A stretch of DNA of 8,011 bases from positions 1 through 8,011 of the forward strand of contig JAMCYN010000025.1 of NCBI GenBank assembly GCA_023474015.1, given 5' to 3'. The stretch comes from Armatimonadota bacterium. GTDB taxonomy: Bacteria > Armatimonadota > UBA5829. The notes below the pieces were generated by a model. The model ran no database searches. It had not been told where the DNA came from and saw only the letters and a list, made by a program, of their open reading frames with translations. The position numbers and the translations under genes are program-made. Numbering within the stretch: the stretch's first letter is position 1; every line of letters starts with the position of its first letter. Below, one piece after another: positions 1-4,767 of this stretch.

Positions 1-858
1 CACCCGCTCGACAACCACCCCGACCACTACGCCACATACTGTTTCGTGACAGCCGCCATCGAGCAACTAAGCTCGGAAGGGTCGGATTTCGCTCGAAAGA
101 TGAGGGTGCATACCTACCTTGTCCATCGAGGTGACTGGCCGGTGCCGAGGGGCGACCGTCCGAAGGGCTTTCTGGCCCCGCCATACGCCCTCGCACGCGG
201 ATATACCAGATGGCACTCGCTCGCTCTCACGCCCGAAATCGCGGACCGCAAGCGCCGGGCGATCCACAAGTATCGAACGCAGACCGCGGTGGAGCGAGGG
301 TTTCTCATGAGCTTCGCGCGATCAAACGAAATCTTCGGGAGCCTGCCGGAGCGCACGATACTCCGGGTCGATCCGGGCAGGATATTGGTCGACGGCAATC
401 CGGAGGACTGGTCGGGAGTCCCACCTGTTGTGGTCGATCCAATAGGAGACTACCTGGTCGCGGGAATGGACAAGGGTGGAGATGTCCGCGCGATCTATAT
501 GTGCACGGACGACAAATACCTCTACATCCGCGTGGACTGCGTCAGACGCCTTTCTCGGCGGATCACCTACACAATCAACATGCGCGGAATCGGCGACCAC
601 AACTCCAATGACCGCTACTCAATTTCACTGAAACCGCCGCTCTACTGCGCGCCGACAGTCACCGACTGGGCATACAAGAACAACAGATTCGAGCTTGCCC
701 TCCCACTCAACAAGCTGCATTTTGATCACGACATCTTCGTTCAGGTGATCACGAAGTCGATGCGCATCACGGTGGACAACACGGGATGGAACGGAGTGCA
801 GTTTGCAGGGACAGCCAGAAAGCCGGAAAAAGGACTCACGGAAAATGCCCTCCCATAA
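1..858 (+). CDS. PIG-L (LmbE-type) deacetylase, 5'-truncated, with C-terminal beta-sandwich domain
   Basis: The reading frame is open to the left window edge, so the true start lies outside; 285 codons and a TAA stop are visible. The visible protein opens with HPLDNHPDH, the C-terminal metal-site motif of the PIG-L/LmbE family, whose members are zinc-dependent N-acetyl-sugar deacetylases such as MshB. The N-terminal AHPDDE motif that completes the zinc site is not in the window. Family-like sequence runs to about visible residue 120. A second domain of about 140 residues follows, starting near the segment VDGNPEDWSGV, with alternating hydrophobic strands and the stretch DDKYLYIRVD. This pattern resembles carbohydrate-binding family 9/DOMON-like beta-sandwiches appended to secreted or surface enzymes. 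The deacetylase call is secure from the motif. The substrate is unknown, and the tail domain is assigned by pattern only. A GTG at 46 is in frame but would remove the metal motif, so it is not a credible start. Confidence 0.8.
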   Translation, partial: HPLDNHPDHYATYCFVTAAIEQLSSEGSDFARKMRVHTYLVHRGDWPVPRGDRPKGFLAPPYALARGYTRWHSLALTPEIADRKRRAIHKYRTQTAVERGFLMSFARSNEIFGSLPERTILRVDPGRILVDGNPEDWSGVPPVVVDPIGDYLVAGMDKGGDVRAIYMCTDDKYLYIRVDCVRRLSRRITYTINMRGIGDHNSNDRYSISLKPPLYCAPTVTDWAYKNNRFELALPLNKLHFDHDIFVQVITKSMRITVDNTGWNGVQFAGTARKPEKGLTENALP

Positions 859-1014
859 TTATAAGACAACAACTAGGCCGTTTTGCCAGACGTATTTTCG
901 GGTTATTTCAGTTAAATGTTGTTCACCGGTTGTTAATGAGGCTGAATTTGAGCGTGGAGAGGGTGGATTCCGTTAGCCCGCATTATTCCCAATAAGCTCA
1001 AACGCTCCGCACAC

Positions 1015-1084
1015 TGTCATTCTGAGCCGCAGGCGAAGAATCTGCTTTTCGGGGCTGAGATTCTTCACTGCGTTCAGAATGACA
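1015..1084. repeat. Palindromic dispersed repeat of the 'cattctgag...ctcagaatg' type
   Basis: The left arm (1015-1043) begins tgtcattctgag and ends gaagaatct. The right arm (1058-1084) begins agattcttc and ends cagaatgaca. The arms are near-perfect inverted copies around a 14-nt loop. A further outer pair, cgcattatt at 979-987 and aataatgcg at 1087-1095, is exactly complementary, so the whole 979-1095 stretch can fold as one long hairpin. Similar palindromes are scattered through many bacterial genomes, where spurious translations show 'HSERSEES' (family knowledge from memory). No function is visible; it may be a non-autonomous mobile repeat. Confidence 0.8.
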
Positions 1085-1112
1085 TGAATAATGCGAGTTA
1101 GTACAATCTAGG

Positions 1113-1162
1113 CATGCTGAGCCTGTCGAAGCACGCGGTCGCCTATGTCGAGGCTTCCATGC
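1113..1162. repeat. Dispersed repeat with 'ctgagcctgtcgaag' core
   Basis: The core ctgagcctgtcgaag lies at 1117-1131 within gcatgctgagcctgtcga. A degraded inverted copy, gtcgaggcttccatgc, lies about 15 bases further on, giving an imperfect palindrome. This 15-base core is a widely distributed intergenic repeat in environmental bacterial genomes (recalled, not checked). It belongs to a different family from the palindrome immediately to its left. Confidence 0.6.
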
Positions 1163-1188
1163 TTCGGTGCAAAAAGCCCACCGAAGCA
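1160..1188. repeat. 10-bp stem hairpin
   Basis: tgcttcggtg (1160-1169) and caccgaagca (1179-1188) are perfect inverted complements separated by 9 bases. No T-run follows on either strand, so an intrinsic terminator is not supported. The cttcgg half resembles the arms at 1490-1518 and 2116-2144. Confidence 0.55.
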
Positions 1189-1216
1189 CAGGAAATATGC
1201 CATCCGGGGTTTTACT

Positions 1217-1240
1217 GCTCCGGCCCCCAGGGTCCGGAGC
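1217..1240. repeat. GC-rich hairpin
   Basis: gctccgg (1217-1223) pairs with ccggagc (1234-1240), and an inner ccc/ggg pairing extends the stem. The stem is strong but has no flanking T-tract on either strand. Its role is unknown. Confidence 0.45.
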
Positions 1241-1329
1241 TCCCTTCCCCTTATCAGAGATAGAGAGATTCAGCGTTTTGAATCATGTTTTGTACAGTAC
1301 TTTGAAAGAGAATTTTATTTATATTGCTT

Positions 1330-1389
1330 GGACCGCTGGTGGTCCAAAGGTGGTCCGCTGGCGGTCTGACGGTTGGACCGCTGGCGGCC
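1330..1389. repeat. Three degenerate copies of a ~15-bp unit at 22-23 bp spacing
   Basis: The units ggaccgctggtggtcc (1330-1345), ggtccgctggcggtc (1352-1366) and ggaccgctggcggcc (1375-1389) share the core ccgctggyggyc. They start 22 and 23 bases apart. Each unit is partly self-complementary (ggacc...ggtcc). Another ggtcc occurs at 1397-1401. The array is too short and degenerate for CRISPR. It could be a clustered protein-binding site or a small tandem duplication. Confidence 0.55.
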
Positions 1390-1472
1390 TCTTGCCGGTC
1401 CATATTTGATCTGACGGGGTCCACATTCGGCCCCTCATCGGGCCTCGGCTCATATTCGCTACGTTCGCTCTC

Positions 1473-1487
1473 GTGACCTGCGGTCAC
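1473..1487. repeat. Short perfect hairpin gtgacc-tgc-ggtcac
   Basis: A six-bp stem with a 3-base loop lies just left of the inverted-repeat arm at 1490. Weaker similarity between the two large arms continues into this hairpin, so it may be the outer part of that repeat element. A smaller ggccc/gggcc pair lies at 1429-1444. Confidence 0.45.
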
Positions 1488-1489
1488 GG

Positions 1490-1518
1490 CTTCGGCCGCG
1501 TGCAACCGAAGCAACCAA
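1490..1518. repeat. Left arm of 29-bp inverted repeat flanking the membrane-protein gene
   Basis: The reverse complement of this arm matches 2116-2144 at 27 of 29 positions; the innermost 18 bases, ttggttgcttcggttgca as read at the right arm, are identical. Weaker identity (about 9 of 13) continues outward. The arm ends 20 bases from the stop codon of the 1539-2090 gene. On one strand each arm also reads as an open frame containing 'LRLHAAEA', a trace of the shared sequence. Confidence 0.8.
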
Positions 1519-1538
1519 ACGCCAGCCCATCGTTGGTC

Positions 1539-2090
1539 TCACAAATGAGCAGCAAGGGAATACCACGTCGCCATGCAGAAGCCTATTACGGTAGAAATAC
1601 GCAATGCCCATCTCGCGACGAAGTTTGCGCCAAGCCCAAAACCGCCTGGCGACGTGGCCCCTGCAATGGACGCAGCAAATGACCACGCCCAGAGACTGCG
1701 TTCCGTGTAACCCATCTCATCTCTGAACATCACTTGCACGATTGCTGCAATCAGTGCCACGATCACAACAAACAACACCCACCAGCCCTGCCAGACCGCA
1801 GGTTCGCCTATAGAGCGCCAATGCTGGCTCCAACCAGGCATAAGGTGCTTCCACCAGGCGCTATAACGAAGTAGCGTTAGCCCCACTAGTCCGGCCAGCA
1901 CTAGCGTGACAAATAGGAGACCGATCATTCCTGTAATGCGGTTTGTGATTAGACCTGCTAAGCCAAGGACTATCTGGGCAGCTGCCAGCCCGATCAACCA
2001 TCTCGGACGAGCTAGTACCGCCCATATGATCAATCCAAATCCATCGAGAATCCACCATATCTCCGTCCACCACAAAACTATGCCTAACAT
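1539..2090 (-). CDS. Tryptophan-rich multi-pass membrane protein, unknown function
   Basis: I do not recognise a family. The 183-residue product is strongly hydrophobic, with probable membrane segments near residues 9-27, 30-50, 53-74, 103-121, perhaps 134-152, and 160-180. About 17 of 183 residues are tryptophan, including four WW pairs (7-8, 12-13, 79-80, 103-104), which is unusually many. A polar loop of about 25 residues (75-100) separates the first three helices from the rest. The ATG at 2090 is preceded by GGGAG about 12 bases upstream and by GGAG 3 bases upstream; neither spacing is ideal. The gene lies downstream of the nfeD-slipin operon on the same strand, 175 bases away, with palindromes between, so read-through is possible but unproven. 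It is bracketed at 20 and 25 bases by inverted repeat arms. The length, hydrophobic periodicity and consistent frame support a real gene. Confidence 0.7.
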   Translation of the reverse strand: MLGIVLWWTEIWWILDGFGLIIWAVLARPRWLIGLAAAQIVLGLAGLITNRITGMIGLLFVTLVLAGLVGLTLLRYSAWWKHLMPGWSQHWRSIGEPAVWQGWWVLFVVIVALIAAIVQVMFRDEMGYTERSLWAWSFAASIAGATSPGGFGLGANFVARWALRISTVIGFCMATWYSLAAHL

Positions 2091-2115
2091 TGGCTCCGAC
2101 TCCCGTCAGTTGATC

Positions 2116-2144
2116 TTGGTTGCTTCGGTTGCATGCAGCCGAAG
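2116..2144. repeat. Right arm of 29-bp inverted repeat flanking the membrane-protein gene
   Basis: This is the partner of 1490-1518 with two mismatches. It starts 25 bases upstream of the start codon of the 1539-2090 gene. The inner 22 bases (from cttcgg to ccgaag) are themselves a near-palindrome, so each arm could form its own hairpin. Comparison in direct orientation gives more mismatches, so the inverted relationship is the better one. Confidence 0.8.
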
Positions 2145-2177
2145 CCGGGGCCGAAGGACCCGCCACCTTCAGTGTCG

Positions 2178-2201
2178 GCATCGGCAGCATGCTACCGATG
2201 C
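2178..2201. repeat. 24-bp near-perfect palindrome
   Basis: gcatcgg and ccgatgc flank a central agcatgct, so 22 of 24 positions are self-complementary, with one mismatched pair. It lies between the slipin stop codon and the membrane-protein gene. On the minus strand it could stall or process the nfeD-slipin transcript, but no T-run follows it, so a standard terminator is not supported. Confidence 0.6.
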
Positions 2202-2229
2202 AACAACAACAGGAGCTGACCGGGTCGCG

Positions 2230-2271
2230 GCTCTGGGCTCTCCGCTTTCCACTCTCAGCTTTCCGCTATTC
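2230..2271 (-). repeat. Degenerate heptanucleotide tandem repeat at the slipin stop codon
   Basis: Read on the plus strand, six successive 7-base units are gctctgg, gctctcc, gctttcc, actctca, gctttcc and gctattc. The last unit contains the slipin stop codon (2266-2268). The unit sequence differs from the heptads at 3062-3096, but the period of 7 and the position at a gene end are the same. Confidence 0.55.
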
Positions 2272-3039
2272 CTTCACCTTCACCGCGTCCCCAAACTTCT
2301 TGAACGCCTCCATCAGGTCCATCGGGAACGGGAATATGATGGTGGTGTTGTGCTCGGAGCCGATCTCGCGGAGGGTCTGGAGGTAACGGAGCTGCAGCGC
2401 CTGGGGGTTGTGACTGATAACGTCGGCGGCATCGGACAGCTTCTGGGCCGCCTGGAACTCGCCTTCGGCGTTGATGATTTTCGCACGGCGCTCTCTCTCG
2501 GTCTCGGCCTGGTTCGCCATCGCGCGCTTCATCGTCTCCGGAAGCGTCACGTCCCTCACCTCGACCGACGTCACCTTGATCCCCCACGGCTCGGTCATCT
2601 CGTCGATGATGCCCTGCAGCTTGAGGTTTAGCTTATCACGCTCGGAAAGAAGCTCATCCAGCTCCGCCTGGCCGATGACGCTGCGCAGCGTGGTCTGCGC
2701 TTGCAGTGAGGTTGCCCGCACCCAGTTCTCGACCTTGGTGATTGCGTTTTCGGCGTTCACCACCTGGAAGAATACGACCGCATCGACCATCACCGACACG
2801 TTGTCCCTGGTAATGATCTCCTGCTTCGGCACATCCATCGTGACCACGCGCGTGTCGATCACGATCAGTCTATCGATCACCGGCCACACCAGCCGGAGTC
2901 CGGGCATCTTGATGTGGTCGAAGCGCCCAAACCGCAGCAGAACGCCCCTCTCCCACTCCCTGATAACCCTGATCGAGTTGAACACGATGATGATAAAGAA
3001 GAATGCGATTACGCCAATTACGCCGTACAAGCTTTGCAT
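2266..3039 (-). CDS. Slipin / stomatin-like SPFH (Band 7) membrane protein
   Basis: The 257-residue protein has one N-terminal membrane segment (about residues 5-22). An SPFH/Band 7 domain follows (about 25-165), with typical stretches LLRFGRFDHIKMPGL and TRDNVSVMVDAVVFFQV. A charged helical region rich in A, E, K, R and Q (about 165-205) is a probable coiled coil for oligomerisation. Family members form large rings in membranes and organise membrane domains. The archaeal homologue p-stomatin is encoded beside an NfeD-type protease and is a substrate of it. The length is normal for slipins. The ATG at 3039 has a perfect AGGAGG seven bases upstream. The gene follows nfeD by 42 bases in the same orientation, the conserved pairing, so the two are very probably cotranscribed. 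The assignment is firm; its job in this organism is inferred. Confidence 0.95.
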   Translation of the reverse strand: MQSLYGVIGVIAFFFIIIVFNSIRVIREWERGVLLRFGRFDHIKMPGLRLVWPVIDRLIVIDTRVVTMDVPKQEIITRDNVSVMVDAVVFFQVVNAENAITKVENWVRATSLQAQTTLRSVIGQAELDELLSERDKLNLKLQGIIDEMTEPWGIKVTSVEVRDVTLPETMKRAMANQAETERERRAKIINAEGEFQAAQKLSDAADVISHNPQALQLRYLQTLREIGSEHNTTIIFPFPMDLMEAFKKFGDAVKVKE

Positions 3040-3045
3040 GAATAT

Positions 3046-3051
3046 CCTCCT
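3046..3051 (-). promoter_or_regulatory. Ribosome binding site of slipin gene (AGGAGG)
   Basis: The consensus AGGAGG ends 6 bases before the ATG at 3039. It occupies most of the sequence between the heptad repeat and the start codon, so the repeat stops just short of the translation signal. Confidence 0.8.
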
Positions 3052-3061
3052 GTTTAGTTGA

Positions 3062-3096
3062 CAGTTGTCAGTTATCAGTTATCAGTTGTCAGTTAT
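3062..3096 (-). repeat. Heptanucleotide tandem repeat overlapping the nfeD stop codon
   Basis: Five uninterrupted units alternate between cagttgt (3062, 3083) and cagttat (3069, 3076, 3090) on the plus strand, preceded by a degenerate unit at about 3055. On the minus strand the unit reads ataactg/acaactg and carries TGA and TAA in rotating frames. The last residues of NfeD (ITDN) and its TGA stop are encoded by the repeat, which also fills nearly all of the 42-base gap to the slipin gene. Heptameric short tandem repeats are well known in heterocystous cyanobacteria; nothing else here indicates that group. Confidence 0.85.
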
Positions 3097-4386
3097 TCTC
3101 CTGACCCTCAGCCTCAAGCCGGTCATCTGGGTGACCTCCACGTTCTCCCCCTTGGCAATCGTCCCCGACTCGCTCGTGGCGGTCCAGAGGGCGCCGTTGA
3201 TGAATATGCGGCCGGTCGGGTCGAGGTCGGTCCGGGCCTCGCCGATTTGCCCCACAACGCCTTCCCTACCCGCGATGTATGGCTTCTTAAGCGCCCTCAC
3301 TCCCAAGCCGATCAGGAAGAAGAAGAATGCCCCGGTGACAATCGCCACGGCCACTATAGTCCCAATCGAAACCATAAACCCCTCCGCCGTCCTGAATAAC
3401 ATCATCAGGCCGAAAAACATGCTGATAATCCCACCGACGGTAAGAATGCCGTGCGTGGGTGTGAAGAGATCGATCGCGAACAGCGCAATCGCCAGAGCTA
3501 AGAACGCAAATCCGGCCGCATTGACGGGGATTACGCTGTACGAATACAAGAGCAGAATCACTGATATCCCGCCGACGACCCCGGGAAATATCGAGCCGGG
3601 ATTCGAAAGCTCGTAGATAATGCCGTACATCGCCGCCAGCGTCAAGAACAGCGTCACGTAGGGGTTGCTCAGAACGTGGAGAAATGTGTCCCATGCCCCC
3701 ATTGGCCTCTCCTCGAGCGGAGCCCCGGCCGTATGCAGCGTGACGGTCTCGCCGGCGACCAGCTTAACCTTGCGGCCGTCGATCTTCTTCATCAGGTCAG
3801 GCACGGTCTCACAAACGTAGTCGATAACGTGTTGTTTCAGCGCGTCGTTGGCGGTGAGTGTCGATGCCTGCCTGACGGCTGCCTCGGCCCATTTCATATT
3901 CCGGCCCCTCTTCTCGGCAATCGACTTGGCATATTCGGCGGTGTAGTTGATCTGCTTGCGCTTGAGCGTTTCGTCAGTCTTGCCTACCTCGCCGCCGGGA
4001 GCCACGCTGATCGGCGTTGAAGCGCCTATGTTCGTCACGGGGCTCATCGCGGCAATATCGGCGGCCATGGTAATCAGCGCGCCCGCTGAGGCGGCCCACG
4101 AGCCGTTGGGATGCACGAATACGATCACGGGGACTTTCGAGGCAAAGAATGTCTTGACTATCTGTTTGGTGGAGGTCAACAGGCCGCCCGGCGTGTCCAT
4201 TATTATCAGCACGGCCTGCGCGCCCTCACTCTGGGCGTTTTGAATCCCATCGTTGAGATAGTTCGCAACGGCCGGGTCTATCTGATCGTCGACATGCATC
4301 ACATAGACCGGCGCGACATTCGCCGCCCGAGCAGCGCCCGGCACTACGAGCAGGAGAGCCAGAACGGCAATTATAAGAAGCCTCAT
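3082..4386 (-). CDS. nfeD: Long-form NfeD membrane-bound serine protease (ClpP-class)
   Basis: The 434-residue protein starts with a signal peptide (1-22, ending ARA-A). A ClpP/SppA-like protease domain follows (about 25-215). The motif SWAASAG places the catalytic serine at Ser100, and a lysine near 142-144 is the likely general base of the Ser-Lys dyad known from archaeal homologue PH1510. The oxyanion-type glycines sit in MDTPGG (63-68). Five membrane segments follow (about 243-261, 267-286, 290-308, 314-331, 338-363), including the NfeD hallmark SNPGSIFPG. A C-terminal soluble NfeD OB-fold (about 370-430) begins near GREGVVGQ. The enzyme would cleave hydrophobic stretches of slipin or other membrane proteins. 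The ATG at 4386 has only a distant AAGGA, about 13 bases upstream, so initiation may be weak. The last four residues and the stop come from a heptad repeat, suggesting that the original C-terminus was altered slightly. Confidence 0.95.
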   Translation of the reverse strand: MRLLIIAVLALLLVVPGAARAANVAPVYVMHVDDQIDPAVANYLNDGIQNAQSEGAQAVLIIMDTPGGLLTSTKQIVKTFFASKVPVIVFVHPNGSWAASAGALITMAADIAAMSPVTNIGASTPISVAPGGEVGKTDETLKRKQINYTAEYAKSIAEKRGRNMKWAEAAVRQASTLTANDALKQHVIDYVCETVPDLMKKIDGRKVKLVAGETVTLHTAGAPLEERPMGAWDTFLHVLSNPYVTLFLTLAAMYGIIYELSNPGSIFPGVVGGISVILLLYSYSVIPVNAAGFAFLALAIALFAIDLFTPTHGILTVGGIISMFFGLMMLFRTAEGFMVSIGTIVAVAIVTGAFFFFLIGLGVRALKKPYIAGREGVVGQIGEARTDLDPTGRIFINGALWTATSESGTIAKGENVEVTQMTGLRLRVRRITDN

Positions 4387-4392
4387 CGCTTA

Positions 4393-4430
4393 GATACCAT
4401 CCTTACACGTTAGATTCTTGGTATGGTATC
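4393..4430 (-). promoter_or_regulatory. 8-bp inverted repeat in the nfeD leader
   Basis: gataccat (4393-4400) and atggtatc (4423-4430) are perfect inverted complements 22 bases apart, immediately upstream of the nfeD start codon. They could form an mRNA stem near the start or a split operator. No good -35/-10 pair was found beside it. An 8-bp match at this spacing is not significant alone. Confidence 0.3.
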
Positions 4431-4446
4431 CAATCTCCTCTTTCAA

Positions 4447-4500
4447 TTACGGAGAAAACTGGTCATCTGTGGCTGCGCATTCCAGGTATACCTCATGCAC
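4447..4500 (-). pseudogene. Possible remnant of a RelE/ParE-type toxin
   Basis: In a frame overlapping the antitoxin end, the minus strand reads VHEVYLECAATDDQFSP and then a TAA stop at 4447-4449. From memory, the first residues resemble the usual start of RelE-family toxins (Y-x-V-x-L-E-x-x-A-x-x-D). The position and overlap are exactly where a Phd/YefM partner toxin would begin. Only 17 codons remain and no toxin core can be found before nfeD. In the ATGA-overlap frame (ATG at 4496) a different 17-codon peptide is encoded. The similarity is short and could be chance. Confidence 0.35.
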
Positions 4501-4696
4501 TTGGTTTTTGCTCGCTTAGAAAATCTTCCAGTTTCGTGAACTCTAATGGGCGCATGCGCATCTCTTCGAGCTCTCTCAGGTCTTCAAGATCCTCGAGCCT
4601 GTTCAACAGCTCTCTATACTCATCAATGTCCAAAATAACCGCTGACAACTTACCATCACGCATAACGATCTGCGGAGCTTTTCGCCTAGTTTTCAT
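4493..4696 (-). CDS. Phd/YefM-type antitoxin, apparently orphan
   Basis: The 67-residue protein carries the N-terminal pattern of Phd/YefM antitoxins: PQIVMRDGKLSAVILDIDEYRELL (about 8-31), a small DNA-binding dimer fold. A very acidic, leucine-rich helix LEDLEDLRELEEM follows, and then a C-terminal tail (EFTKLEDFLSEQ) of the sort that wraps the toxin. The length is slightly below the usual 75-90 residues. The start at 4696 has AGGTGA about 5 bases upstream and a perfect extended -10 promoter 30 bases upstream. Such antitoxins normally precede a RelE/ParE toxin and repress their own promoter. Here the following 106 bases hold at most a short toxin relic, and then nfeD begins. It may be a residual regulator or may neutralise a toxin encoded elsewhere. 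The antitoxin family call is confident by pattern. Confidence 0.85.
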   Translation of the reverse strand: MKTRRKAPQIVMRDGKLSAVILDIDEYRELLNRLEDLEDLRELEEMRMRPLEFTKLEDFLSEQKPSA

Positions 4697-4726
4697 AAAG
4701 TCACCTCTTGCAATCCCAATAATTCC

Positions 4727-4735
4727 ATTATACCA
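4727..4735 (-). promoter_or_regulatory. Extended -10 promoter (TGGTATAAT) of the antitoxin gene
   Basis: On the minus strand TGGTATAAT matches the TGnTATAAT extended -10 consensus exactly. It lies about 30 bases upstream of the antitoxin ATG, implying a leader of roughly 24 bases. No -35 hexamer is seen at 16-18 bases, as expected for extended -10 promoters. The transcript could continue into nfeD, since no terminator is visible before it. Confidence 0.65.
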
Positions 4736-4767
4736 TCACGCAGAAACGCCCTCGGGTCCCACGCAAC

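Larger units (their letters stand above)
859..1538. other. Gene-free, repeat-rich intergenic region
   Basis: No credible gene was found in these 680 bases on either strand. Short open frames exist, but they translate repeat sequence. From left to right it holds a large palindrome (about 979-1095), a 'ctgagcctgtcgaag' element (1113-1162), a hairpin (1160-1188), a GC-rich hairpin (1217-1240), an AT-rich stretch (about 1270-1325), a threefold short repeat (1330-1389), small GC-rich hairpins (1429-1444 and 1473-1487) and the left arm of a 29-bp inverted repeat (1490-1518). No convincing promoter or T-run terminator is visible. The density of unrelated palindromes suggests a landing zone for repeat insertions between two transcription units. 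Confidence 0.7.

Noticed and set aside
998..1189. Minus-strand open frame with 'CHSERSEES'
   Set aside because: It translates the 1015-1084 palindrome. This peptide is a familiar artefact of that repeat family, and there is no ribosome site.
1217..1240. Intrinsic terminator after the PIG-L gene
   Set aside because: The hairpin is strong but lacks a T-run on either strand and is 360 bases beyond the stop codon.
1330..1389. Possible mini CRISPR array
   Set aside because: Units are degenerate and about 15 bp, gaps are only 6-8 bases, and there are no cas genes.
1145..1409. Plus-strand open frames of 74-80 codons
   Set aside because: They cross several hairpins and repeats, have low-complexity composition and lack a credible start. 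Not genes.
1254..1514. Minus-strand open frame beginning MLRLHAAEA, mirrored by a plus-strand frame at 2120-2386 with the same start
   Set aside because: Both beginnings are translations of the two inverted-repeat arms. This is useful as confirmation of the repeat but not evidence of proteins.
1490..2144. Insertion sequence
   Set aside because: The arms resemble terminal inverted repeats, but the enclosed gene is a membrane protein with no transposase features, and no target duplication was found.
1906..2631. 241-codon plus-strand open frame
   Set aside because: It is antisense to the membrane-protein and slipin genes, crosses the repeats between them, and has no family features.
4411..4450. 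Housekeeping promoter for nfeD (TTGAAA followed 17 bases later by TACCAA on the minus strand)
   Set aside because: The -10 matches only 3 of 6 positions; too weak to report as a feature.
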